From assembly GCF_030818015.1 (NCBI RefSeq), contig NZ_JAUSZX010000001.1, positions 4,216,001-4,280,000 of the forward strand: DNA of 64,000 nt, in the 5' to 3' direction. The notes under the pieces were generated by a model. The model saw only the letters and a list, made by a program, of their open reading frames with translations, searched no databases and was not told the origin of the DNA. The stretch comes from Arthrobacter globiformis (GTDB taxonomy: Bacteria > Actinomycetota > Actinomycetes > Actinomycetales > Micrococcaceae). How positions within the stretch are numbered: the first letter of the stretch is position 1; each line of letters starts with the position of its first letter. The translations under genes and the position numbers were made by a program. Below, piece by piece: positions 24,260-32,161 of this stretch.

Positions 24260-26295
24260 CGGAGGAATGCTGCCGCGACGCCGGCGTCCACGGGGATGTG
24301 CAGGCCGGTGGTGTGCGAGAGTTCGTTGCTGGTGAGCACGGCCGCGGCGTTGGCGACGTGCTCGGGCAGGACCTCGCGCTTGAGCAGGGTGCGCTGGGCA
24401 TAGTACTCGCCCAGTTTCTCCTCGTCCACGCCGTAGACGGCGGCGCGCTTGGCGCCCCAGCCGCCGGCGAAGATCCCGGAGCCGCGGACCACGCCGTCGG
24501 GGTTGATGCCGTTGACGCGGATGCCGTACTCGCCCAGTTCCGCGGCGAGCAGGCGGACCTGGTGGGCCTGGTCGGCCTTGGTGGCGGAGTAGGCGATGTT
24601 GTTCGGGCCGGCGAACACGGAGTTCTTGGAGGAGATGTAGATGATGTCCCCGCCCAGGCCCTGCTCGATCATGACCTTCGCGGCGGCCTTGGCCACCAGG
24701 AAGGAGCCCTTGGCCATGACGTTGTGCTGCAGGTCCCAGTCCTTCTCGGTGGTTTCCAGCAGCGGCTTGGAGATGGACAGGCCGGCGTTGTTGACCACCA
24801 GGTCCACGCCGCCGAACGCCAGCACGGCCGCATCGATGGCCGCGGCGACCTGGGCCTCGTTGGTGACGTCCGCCTGGACGCCGACGGCGACATCCGGTCC
24901 GCCGAGTTCGGCGGCGACGGCCTGGGCGTTTTCGAGGTTCAGGTCCGCGATGACCACGCAGGCGCCCTCCGCGGCGAGGCGGGTGGCGATGGCCTTGCCG
25001 ATACCGGAGGCCGCGCCGGTCACCAGCGCGATGCGGGTGGCGTGGGACTTGGGCTTGGGCATCCGGGCCAGCTTGGCTTCCTCCAGCGCCCAGTACTCGA
25101 TCCGGAACTTCTCGGCCTCATCGATCGGCGCGTAGGTGGAGATCGCCTCGGCGCCGCGCATCACGTTGATCGCGTTCAGGTAGAACTCCCCGGCCACGCG
25201 GGCCGTCTGCTTGTTGGCACCGTAGGAGAACATGCCCACACCGGGAACCAGGACGATCACCGGGTCCGCACCGCGCAGGGCCGGGCTGTCTTCATCCGCG
25301 TGGCGGTCGTAGTAGGCCTGGTAGTCCTCCCGGTACGCGGCGTGCAGTTCCTTCAGCCGGGCCACGGAGTCCTCGATCGAGGCGTCCGCGGGCAGGTCCA
25401 GGATGAGCGGCTTGACCTTGGTGCGCAGGAAGTGGTCCGGGCAGGACGTGCCCAGCGCGCCCAGGCGGTGGTGCTCGGCACTCTCCAGGAATTCCAGCAC
25501 GGCGGGGTCGTCGCTGAAGTGGCCCACCTGCGGCTTGTCCGCGGACGCCAGGCCGCGGATCACCGGTGCCAGCGCGGCGGCCTTCGCTTTGCGTTCGGTT
25601 TCCGCCAGCGGGGCGTAGCCGGGCAGCTTCGCACCGAAGGGTTCGGCCTTGCCGTTCTGCGCAATGTACTTCTCCGCCTCGGCGATGATCCACAGCGAGT
25701 TGGCCTCCGCTTCCTCACTGGTGGCGCCCCATGCGGTGATGCCGTGCCCGCCCAGAATGGTGCCGACGGCCTGCGGGTTGGCGTCCTTGATCGCGGCGAT
25801 GTCCAGGCCCAGCTGGAAACCCGGCCGGCGCCACGGCACCCAGACCACCTTGTCCCCGAAGATCTTCGCGGTCAGCGCCTCGCCCTCGGCGGCCGTGGCG
25901 AGGGCAATGCCCGAATCGGGGTGCAGGTGGTCTACATGCGCGGCGTCCACGAGCCCGTGCATGGCGGTATCGATGGACGGGGCGGCGCCGCCCTTGCCGT
26001 GCAGGCAGTAATCGAAGGCCGCGACCATCTCGTCCTCGCGCTCCAGCCCGGGGTAGACGTTCTTCAGCGCCTGCAGCCGGTCCAGTCGGAGGACCGCGAG
26101 GTTCTGCGCCTGCAGCGTACCCAGGTCCCCGCCGGAGCCCTTCACCCAGAGGAGCTGGACGTCCTCGCCGGTGACCGGGTCCGTCTCGGTACCCTTGGCG
26201 GACGTGTTGCCGCCGGCGAAGTTCGTGTTCCGCTTGTCCGCGCCCAGGCGGTTGGAGCGGGCAATCAGTTCTTCAACAGTCTTGTTCTGTGCCAT
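24256..26295 (-). CDS. rhaD: Bifunctional rhamnulose-1-phosphate aldolase / lactaldehyde dehydrogenase
   Basis: The N-terminal part (about residues 1-400) of this 679-aa protein is a class II aldolase (NTNFAGGNTSAKG; DAAHVDHLHPDS and GGHGITAWG carry metal-ligand histidines) that splits L-rhamnulose 1-phosphate into dihydroxyacetone phosphate and L-lactaldehyde. The C-terminal part (about 430-679) is a short-chain dehydrogenase with VTGAASGIGKAIA for the cofactor and YSATKADQ containing the catalytic Tyr-Lys. This fusion is known to oxidise lactaldehyde to lactate. I use the ATG at 26295 (MAQNKTVEEL), 5 nt after the rhaI stop; six extra upstream residues are possible. Confidence 0.9.
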   Translation of the reverse strand: MAQNKTVEELIARSNRLGADKRNTNFAGGNTSAKGTETDPVTGEDVQLLWVKGSGGDLGTLQAQNLAVLRLDRLQALKNVYPGLEREDEMVAAFDYCLHGKGGAAPSIDTAMHGLVDAAHVDHLHPDSGIALATAAEGEALTAKIFGDKVVWVPWRRPGFQLGLDIAAIKDANPQAVGTILGGHGITAWGATSEEAEANSLWIIAEAEKYIAQNGKAEPFGAKLPGYAPLAETERKAKAAALAPVIRGLASADKPQVGHFSDDPAVLEFLESAEHHRLGALGTSCPDHFLRTKVKPLILDLPADASIEDSVARLKELHAAYREDYQAYYDRHADEDSPALRGADPVIVLVPGVGMFSYGANKQTARVAGEFYLNAINVMRGAEAISTYAPIDEAEKFRIEYWALEEAKLARMPKPKSHATRIALVTGAASGIGKAIATRLAAEGACVVIADLNLENAQAVAAELGGPDVAVGVQADVTNEAQVAAAIDAAVLAFGGVDLVVNNAGLSISKPLLETTEKDWDLQHNVMAKGSFLVAKAAAKVMIEQGLGGDIIYISSKNSVFAGPNNIAYSATKADQAHQVRLLAAELGEYGIRVNGINPDGVVRGSGIFAGGWGAKRAAVYGVDEEKLGEYYAQRTLLKREVLPEHVANAAAVLTSNELSHTTGLHIPVDAGVAAAFLR

Positions 26296-26300
26296 TTTCC

Positions 26301-27467
26301 TTACGCGCCCCATCCGGATTGCTGGCCGCCCACGCGGTCCTCGTTGATTTTCTTCTGGTAGCCGCTGGCCTTGTAGGCGGCCAGCGGGTCCGCGGGCAGC
26401 CCGCGGGATTCACGCCACTCGGCCAGGACCGGCCGGACGTCGGTGTAGAAGGCGTCGTTGAACACGGCATTCGCAGCCAGCACGTCCCCGGCGCGCTGGG
26501 CCTCCGCCAAAGCGGCCGTATCGATGAGAAGGGCCCGGGCAGTCATCTCCTGGACGTTCAGCACCGAGCGGATCTGGCCGGGGATCTTCTCCTCCAGGTT
26601 GTGGCACTGGTCCAGCATGAGCGCCACACCGGAATCCTTGCCGAAGCCGCCGCCGCGGATCACCTCGTGCATGATGCGGAACAGCTGGAACGGGTCCGCG
26701 GCGCCCACGATCAGGTCATCGTCGGCGTAGAAGCGCGAGTTGAAGTCGAACGAGCCCAGCTTGCCCAGGCGCAGCAGCTGCATGACGATGAACTCGATGT
26801 TGGTGCCGGGCGCGTGGTGGCCGGTGTCCAGGCAGACAAAGGCTTTCTCGCCCAGCGCCAGGGTCTGCGCGTACGAGGTGCCCCAGTCCGGAACGTCCGT
26901 GTGGTAGAAAGCCGGCTCGAAGAACTTGTACTCCAGCACCAGGCGCTGGTCCTCGCCCAGGCGGACGTAGATCTCCTGCAGGGACTCGGCCAGCCGGTCC
27001 TGGCGGCCGCGCATGTCATCCTGGCCCGGATAGTTCGTGCCGTCCGCAAGCCAGATCTTCAGGTCCTTCGACCCGGTGGCGTGCATGATGTCGATGCACT
27101 CAAAGTGGTGGTCGATCGCGCGGCGCCGGACGGCGTCGTCCGATGACGTCAGCGAGCCGAACTTGTACTCGTCATCCTGGAAGGTGTTCGAGTTGATCGT
27201 GCCCAGCCCCACACCGAGGCCGGCCGCATACTCCTTCAGGGCCGCGTAGTCATCCACCTTGTCCCACGGAATGTGCAGCGCCACGGTGGGCGCCAGGCCG
27301 GTGAGCTCGTGGACCTTGGCCGCATCCGCCAGTTTCTCCTGGACGGTGCGCGGGGTACCGGGCGTGCCGAACACCTTGAACCTTGTGCCCGAGTTGCCGT
27401 AGGCCCATGACGGAACCTCAATCGCAAGCTCCGAAAGCCGGCCCAGTGCCGATGCTGTGTTGTTCAT
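26301..27467 (-). CDS. rhaI: L-rhamnose isomerase
   Basis: This enzyme interconverts L-rhamnose and L-rhamnulose. The 388-aa TIM-barrel protein is of the RhaI type (as in Pseudomonas stutzeri and many actinobacteria), not the E. coli RhaA type. Metal-site segments include LEYKFFEPAFYHTD, CLDTGHHAPGTN and SFDFNSRFYADDD, with the catalytic DQCHNLEEK loop. It starts with ATG at 27467, 45 nt after rhaM, and is followed closely by the rhaD fusion. Identity is supported by the motifs and the operon. Confidence 0.92.
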   Translation of the reverse strand: MNNTASALGRLSELAIEVPSWAYGNSGTRFKVFGTPGTPRTVQEKLADAAKVHELTGLAPTVALHIPWDKVDDYAALKEYAAGLGVGLGTINSNTFQDDEYKFGSLTSSDDAVRRRAIDHHFECIDIMHATGSKDLKIWLADGTNYPGQDDMRGRQDRLAESLQEIYVRLGEDQRLVLEYKFFEPAFYHTDVPDWGTSYAQTLALGEKAFVCLDTGHHAPGTNIEFIVMQLLRLGKLGSFDFNSRFYADDDLIVGAADPFQLFRIMHEVIRGGGFGKDSGVALMLDQCHNLEEKIPGQIRSVLNVQEMTARALLIDTAALAEAQRAGDVLAANAVFNDAFYTDVRPVLAEWRESRGLPADPLAAYKASGYQKKINEDRVGGQQSGWGA

Positions 27468-27512
27468 GATCTTTCTTTCGTCAGTGTTTGGCAGTGACAG
27501 TGCTTGGAAGAC

Positions 27513-27878
27513 TCAGTGCTTGGCGGTGGCGTCAGCGTTGCTGCCGGCGGCCGCGGCCAACTGCCCGTCGAGGTTGAACACCTCATCGAGGACCCGGAAG
27601 CCCTCGTCGGGCGGAACATCGCTGTCCCGGAAGAGCGTGGCCATTTCCGCCTGCCAGCGGGCGTTGACATCCGTGAGGGCCATCCGGGCCCGCACGGCGT
27701 CAAAGTCGTCGCATTCGAGGTAACCGATCAGCAGCCCGTCGTCGTCCAGGAACAGCGAGTAGTTGTTCCAGCCCGCGTCCTTGAGCGCGACCAGCATCTC
27801 CGGCCAGACGCCAGCGTGGCGACGGCGGTACTCCCCCAACAGCTCCGGCTGGACGGAGGATCGGAAGCAAACCCTCAT
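27513..27878 (-). CDS. rhaM: L-rhamnose mutarotase
   Basis: RhaM interconverts the anomers of L-rhamnose so that the isomerase receives its preferred form. The 121-aa protein has the ferredoxin-like dimeric fold pattern of the family: MRVCFRSSVQPELLGEYRRR, then HAGVWPEM, NNYSLFLDDDGLLIGYLE, and a long acidic tail. The frame runs to 27983, but the ATG at 27878 has a strong AGGAG 7 nt upstream and starts at the conserved MRVCF. It is the first gene of the rhamnose operon, divergent from a LacI regulator. Confidence 0.9.
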   Translation of the reverse strand: MRVCFRSSVQPELLGEYRRRHAGVWPEMLVALKDAGWNNYSLFLDDDGLLIGYLECDDFDAVRARMALTDVNARWQAEMATLFRDSDVPPDEGFRVLDEVFNLDGQLAAAAGSNADATAKH

Positions 27879-27956
27879 GTTGTACTCCTGTCGACGTTTC
27901 GGTTGCGGCGGAAGAAAGCGGAACCCAATTCGCGCGGCTTTGAATATTCCCAGTCG

Positions 27957-27983
27957 TTGAATCGTTTCATTGGTACGATTCAA
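27957..27983. promoter_or_regulatory. Rhamnose operator between rhaM and its LacI regulator
   Basis: TTGAATCG (27957-27964) and CGATTCAA (27976-27983) form a perfect 8-bp inverted repeat spaced by 11 nt. Each half also sits in a LacI-like palindrome centred on CG (TTGAATCGTTTCAT and TTGGTACGATTCAA). The site lies midway in the 180-bp divergent gap, fitting control of both directions by the adjacent LacI protein. Confidence 0.6.
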
Positions 27984-28058
27984 AGTACGCTGGGTTGAAG
28001 AAGGGTGTCAAGCGTTCTCACCCGGACGGGCAAATCGATCTTTCGGAGGATCACCAGA

Positions 28059-29084
28059 ATGTCGCGGGCAGCCAGCATCAAGGACGTCGCCAACCACGCG
28101 CAGGTTGCGGTGGGAACGGTCTCCAATGTCCTCAACAATCCCGACCGCGTCTCCAAGCGCACCAAGGACAGGGTGCTGCAGGCGATCGACGAGCTCGGCT
28201 TCGTCCGCAACGACGCCGCCCGGCAGCTGCGGGCAGGGCACAGCCGGACCATCGGCGTCGTGGTCCTGGACGTCGGCAATCCATTCTTCACCTCGCTGGT
28301 CCGGGCCGCCGAGGACGCTGCGGCCGTGAACGGCAGCGCCGTACTGCTGGGCGACAGCGGCCACGACGCGAACCGGGAATCGCACTACATCGACCTCTTC
28401 CAGGAGCAACGGGTCCAGGGCCTGCTGATCTCTCCGGTGGGGGACGTGGCCGACAGGCTGGATGCCCTGCGGCAGCGCGGCGTTCCCACGGTCCTGGTGG
28501 ACCGGCTGGCCGACGAGGACCGATTCAGCTCCGTCTCGGTGGATGACGACGCCGGTGGCTACCTTGCCGCCCGGCACCTCCTCGATCTCGGGCGCCGGAG
28601 GTTGGCTTTCGTGGGCGGTCCGCTGTCCATCCGCCAAGTTTCCGACCGCCTTATCGGCGCCCGCCGCGCCGTAGCCGAGGTGGACGGAGCAGCGCTGGAG
28701 GTGCTCGATTCCGACGGCCAGTCCGTGCTCGCCGGGCGCGGCGTGGGCAACAGCCTCGTGGAGCGGGGCTCCGGGGACATGCCGGACGGCATCTTCTGCG
28801 CCAACGACCTGCTGGCGCTCGGAGTCATGCAGTCGCTGACCATGATGAACGGCGTGCGCATTCCGGATGACGTGGCCCTGATTGGCTACGACGACATCGA
28901 CTTTGCCGTGTCCGCCGTCGTGCCGCTCTCCTCCATCCGCCAGCCCACCGACGCAATCGGCAGGACCGCCATTGAACTCCTGACAGAGGAACTGGACGCA
29001 CAGCACCCGCGGCACCGCGCCGTCGTGTTCACGCCGGAGCTGGTGGTCAGGCAAAGCACCGCAGGTGCTGAGGCGCCTCACTGA
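28059..29084 (+). CDS. LacI-family regulator of the rhamnose operon
   Basis: This 341-aa protein has an N-terminal LacI helix-turn-helix (ASIKDVANHAQVAVGTVSNV), the hinge QLRAGHSRTIGVVVLDV, and a periplasmic-binding-protein-like sugar-binding domain with typical DGIFCANDLLALGVMQ and LIGYDDIDFA segments. It is divergent from rhaM with a palindromic operator between them, so it is probably the rhamnose-responsive repressor; the effector is inferred. I use the ATG at 28059 with GGAGG upstream; the frame to 28005 adds 18 residues ahead of the HTH. Confidence 0.88.
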   Translation: MSRAASIKDVANHAQVAVGTVSNVLNNPDRVSKRTKDRVLQAIDELGFVRNDAARQLRAGHSRTIGVVVLDVGNPFFTSLVRAAEDAAAVNGSAVLLGDSGHDANRESHYIDLFQEQRVQGLLISPVGDVADRLDALRQRGVPTVLVDRLADEDRFSSVSVDDDAGGYLAARHLLDLGRRRLAFVGGPLSIRQVSDRLIGARRAVAEVDGAALEVLDSDGQSVLAGRGVGNSLVERGSGDMPDGIFCANDLLALGVMQSLTMMNGVRIPDDVALIGYDDIDFAVSAVVPLSSIRQPTDAIGRTAIELLTEELDAQHPRHRAVVFTPELVVRQSTAGAEAPH

Positions 29085-29126
29085 CGGCCCCGCCGCTGAC
29101 GTTCCCCGGATGACAATGGCGCCCGC

Positions 29127-29792
29127 CTAGAAGACCCCCAGCAGGTCCGGTTCCGGCCTGAAGCCCAGCACTTCGAGCCGGGCGGCCACGAACGCGGCGA
29201 TCCGGCGGGCTCCCCGCTCATGGAAGTGGGTGTCGTCCAGCAGCCCGCCGGCCCAATGCGCGTGCTCGCCGGGACCAAAGTGGAAGAACAGCTCCCTGGA
29301 CCCCGCCTCGCCAAGCTCGGCATACAGGGCGCGGGTCCAGGAGTTGAGGTCCACCACATCGAGGCCGAGCTCGGCGCCCAGTTCACGGACCACCGCAGGA
29401 TACTCCCCCAGCGTCTCCTCTAGGACGCCATTGCTGAAATGCCGCCGCTCCACCGAGGTGCAGAGGACGGGCGTGGCCCCCTTGGCCCGCACCTCCGCCA
29501 CCATCCGGCGCAGGTTGTCCGCATAGCCGCCCCGGGCGGCCAGGTGCGCGCGCTTCTGGTCGTTGTGGCCGAACTGGATGAGCACCACGTCGCCACTGAC
29601 CGCCTGGTGCAGAAGTTCATGCCACAACCCCTCCTCCCGGAAGGACTCGGTGGTCGCCCCGCCCTTGGCGAAGTTGTGGACGGCACCCCACGAGTAGACC
29701 TCGGGGGCAAGATGCGCGCCCCAGCCGCTCATCGGGTACTCGTAAGTGGGGCAGTTGGCCACGGTCGAATCTCCGGCCAGCAAAATCTTCAT
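29127..29792 (-). CDS. SGNH hydrolase, rhamnogalacturonan acetylesterase-like
   Basis: This 221-aa SGNH/GDSL esterase has block I LLAGDSTVAN (catalytic Ser), an FAKGGATTES glycine block, block III QFGHNDQ, and block V LLDDTHFHERGA with the Asp/His pair. This combination matches rhamnogalacturonan acetylesterases (CE12), which remove acetyl groups from the pectin backbone. There is no signal peptide, so it would act on imported oligosaccharides in the cytoplasm. It is divergent from the Gfo/Idh-DUF6807 fusion. The start has GGAAGGAAAG upstream. Confidence 0.82.
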   Translation of the reverse strand: MKILLAGDSTVANCPTYEYPMSGWGAHLAPEVYSWGAVHNFAKGGATTESFREEGLWHELLHQAVSGDVVLIQFGHNDQKRAHLAARGGYADNLRRMVAEVRAKGATPVLCTSVERRHFSNGVLEETLGEYPAVVRELGAELGLDVVDLNSWTRALYAELGEAGSRELFFHFGPGEHAHWAGGLLDDTHFHERGARRIAAFVAARLEVLGFRPEPDLLGVF

Positions 29793-29857
29793 CGCTTTCC
29801 TTCCGCATCGGTTCCTGATGATAATCAGCCGCCGACAGCCTGAAGGTCAAGCAATTT

Positions 29858-29926
29858 TTGAAACGTTACATACTAGGCACCAAGGGAGTAGACTAAGCAG
29901 CAGACGGAAACGGGAAAGCGCTTGCT
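29858..29926. promoter_or_regulatory. Two LacI-like operators in the SGNH / Gfo-DUF6807 divergent gap
   Basis: TTGAAACGTTACAT (29858-29871) matches the rhamnose-type palindrome at 5 of 7 half-site positions. GGAAAGCGCTTGCT (29913-29926) matches the GAAAGCG type seen at 40968, 43206 and 52231. Both lie between the two start codons (29792 and 30001), suggesting control by both LacI proteins of the island. Confidence 0.5.
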
Positions 29927-30000
29927 GCTCTGAATGCAGGCTCCCCCGGCAACGGTTGACGATGGCGTCGCGCAGTACCGCAACGCCGGACAGGAGCACC

Positions 30001-32160
30001 ATGGATACCCCGCTGACCCGGCCCAACCAACCAACCCGGCCCAACCAACCAACCCGGCCCAACCAACCAACCCAGCCTGCGAGAGAGGCTGCGGGCACCG
30101 CGCCCGGCACACAGTTACTGTCCAATGAAAGCGTTGCGCCTGTTGGGCGAGCCGCGGACCCTGCGACCCCGCACCGCACTGGTCCTGCCCGGATCGCCCT
30201 GATCGGTGTCCACGGCTTCGGCGCCCACCACCTGAAGAACCTGGACCGGCTGACCCAGGCCGGCGCGGTGGAACTCGTGGCCGTGGCGGACCCGAATCCT
30301 CCGTCCCCGGGCGCGTTGCCGGACTCGACGGCTGTCCACCCCGATCTGCGGTCCCTCCTGGCCGGCAAGCACAGCCCCGACGTGATCATTGTCGCCACCC
30401 CCATCCAGACCCACGCGCCGCTGGCCCTGGCCACCCTGGCCTCCGGCGCGGACCTCTACCTGGAGAAACCCCCGGTGGCATCGCTGGCCGACTTCCGGCA
30501 GCTGCAGGAGGCCGCCGAAGCATCCGGCCGCAGCGTGCAGATCGGGTTCCAGAGCCTCGGATCGCAGGCGCTGGCCGCCATCGACAAGCTCCTCCAGGAC
30601 GGCACAATCGGCACCCTGCAGGGAATCGGTGCGACCGGACGCTGGGTGCGGGACCGGGCCTATTACAAGCGCTCCCGATGGGCCGGCAAGCGGAGCCTGG
30701 ACGGTGTGGACGTGGTGGACGGCGTCGCCACCAATCCCCTGGCACACGCCATCGCCACTGCCCTGCGCATCGCGGGCGCCCGCACCGTGGAGGACGTCGC
30801 CTCCGTGGAGACGGACCTCTACCGTGCGAACGACATCGAGTCCGATGACACGTCCGTCATCAGGATCCGGACCGCCGCCGGACTGCCCATTACCTGCGCC
30901 CTGACACTCTGCGCGTCGGAGGCCGTGGAGCCCTACATCACCCTGCAGGGCTCCGAGGGAACGGCCGTTTTCCACTACACGGAGGACCGGCTGGACATCA
31001 GCAACGCGGGCGGAGAGCGCTCGCAGGAGTTCGGCCGCGACGACCTGACGGAAAACCTGCTGGAGCACCTCGCCACGGGCAAGGAACTCACCAGCGCCCT
31101 CAACGACTCCGGCGCGTTCATGCTGGTGCTCGAGGCTGTCCGCACGGCCGAGCCGCCGGTGCCGGTCAGCCCCGCCCACGTGCTCTGGAAGGGCGAGGGC
31201 GACGCGGCCCATGCCGTGATAGCCGGCATTGAGGACGCCCTGGAGCGGGCCATCAGCGCGCACGCCACCTTCAGCGAACTGGCCCTGCCGTGGGCGCGCC
31301 CCGCGGATCCCGCCAAGGCCGGCACCCTATTCAACGCCGGTGGCAGGCCGGTGGCGGTCCTGCGTACCGGTGCCGGACTCAACGAGGCGTTGTCACCACG
31401 CCCCTACCTGCACCCCGTCGCCACCCTCGGCGGAACCGTGGTGACGGAGCATCTGCCCGCCGACCACCCGTGGCATCTGGGCGCCGGCTTCGCGCTCCAG
31501 GACGTCAACGGCACCAACTTCTGGGGCGGAAAGACGTACACGCGCGACGCCGGAGCGTACGTGTCCCGGCAGGACCACGGCCGGATCGAACTGCTCGGCG
31601 CCAACGACGACGAGCCGGACACCCGGCAGCTCCGCTGGCTCGGCAGGGACGGCCAGCCCCTGCTGACCGAACAGCGGACCCTCAGCTGCGAGATCCTGGG
31701 CGAGCGCGTGTGGCGCATGGACGTGAGCAGCGAGGTGACCGCCGTCGTCGACGTTTCACTGGGCAGCCCCGGCTCCAACGGCGCCGCGGGCAGCGGCTAT
31801 GGTGGCTTCTTCTGGCGCCTTCCGGCCTGCAGCGGCGCCCGCATCTTCACGTCCGACGCCGAGGGGGAACCGGCCGTCCACGGTGCCGTTGCGCCGTGGC
31901 TGGCGTGGACCGCCTCCTTCGGCGAAGTCCCCGGCATCCGGTCGGGGCAGCCCGCGACGCTCGTGTTCAGGGCGCCGGACGAGGCCGCCGATCCGTGGTT
32001 TGTCCGCTGCTCCGGCTACCCCGCCGTCGGGTCGGCCCTGGCCTGGGACAGACCGGTGGCGCTGGCCGCGGGGCAATCACTTCGGCGGAGCCTGAGCGTG
32101 TGGATGTGCGACGGCGAACTGTCGCCCGCCGCCGTCGAATCCCTGGTGAGTCGGCGTTAG
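30001..32160 (+). CDS. Gfo/Idh/MocA dehydrogenase fused to DUF6807 (PmoA-like) domain
   Basis: In this 719-aa protein a Thr/Pro/Asn/Gln repeat tail (three 18-bp units, TRPNQP) precedes a Gfo/Idh/MocA oxidoreductase (about residues 62-440). That domain has IALIGVHGFGAHHL for NAD(P) binding, ATPIQTHAPLAL, the LEKPP catalytic lysine and DGVATNPLAHA. A DUF6807 domain follows (about 465-710) with RPYLHPVATLGG, DHPWHLGAG, NFWGGKTY, GGFFWRLP and AVHGAVAPWLAW. Gfo/Idh enzymes oxidise or epimerise sugars; DUF6807 is uncharacterised and occurs near sugar genes. The ATG at 30001 has AGGAG 5 nt upstream; the frame starts earlier at 29746, but that would cross the divergent promoter. It is the smaller paralogue of the gene at 43302. 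Confidence 0.85.
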   Translation: MDTPLTRPNQPTRPNQPTRPNQPTQPAREAAGTAPGTQLLSNESVAPVGRAADPATPHRTGPARIALIGVHGFGAHHLKNLDRLTQAGAVELVAVADPNPPSPGALPDSTAVHPDLRSLLAGKHSPDVIIVATPIQTHAPLALATLASGADLYLEKPPVASLADFRQLQEAAEASGRSVQIGFQSLGSQALAAIDKLLQDGTIGTLQGIGATGRWVRDRAYYKRSRWAGKRSLDGVDVVDGVATNPLAHAIATALRIAGARTVEDVASVETDLYRANDIESDDTSVIRIRTAAGLPITCALTLCASEAVEPYITLQGSEGTAVFHYTEDRLDISNAGGERSQEFGRDDLTENLLEHLATGKELTSALNDSGAFMLVLEAVRTAEPPVPVSPAHVLWKGEGDAAHAVIAGIEDALERAISAHATFSELALPWARPADPAKAGTLFNAGGRPVAVLRTGAGLNEALSPRPYLHPVATLGGTVVTEHLPADHPWHLGAGFALQDVNGTNFWGGKTYTRDAGAYVSRQDHGRIELLGANDDEPDTRQLRWLGRDGQPLLTEQRTLSCEILGERVWRMDVSSEVTAVVDVSLGSPGSNGAAGSGYGGFFWRLPACSGARIFTSDAEGEPAVHGAVAPWLAWTASFGEVPGIRSGQPATLVFRAPDEAADPWFVRCSGYPAVGSALAWDRPVALAAGQSLRRSLSVWMCDGELSPAAVESLVSRR
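30017..30070 (+). repeat. 18-bp in-frame tandem repeat, three copies
   Basis: Three identical copies of an 18-bp unit (30017-30034, 30035-30052, 30053-30070) encode TRPNQP near the N-terminus of the Gfo/Idh-DUF6807 fusion, probably as a flexible tail. Confidence 0.8.
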
Positions 32161-32161
32161 A

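Noticed and set aside
24232..26361. 709-codon plus-strand frame opposite the rhaD fusion
   Set aside because: Antisense to an aldolase-dehydrogenase with intact catalytic motifs; no recognisable domain.
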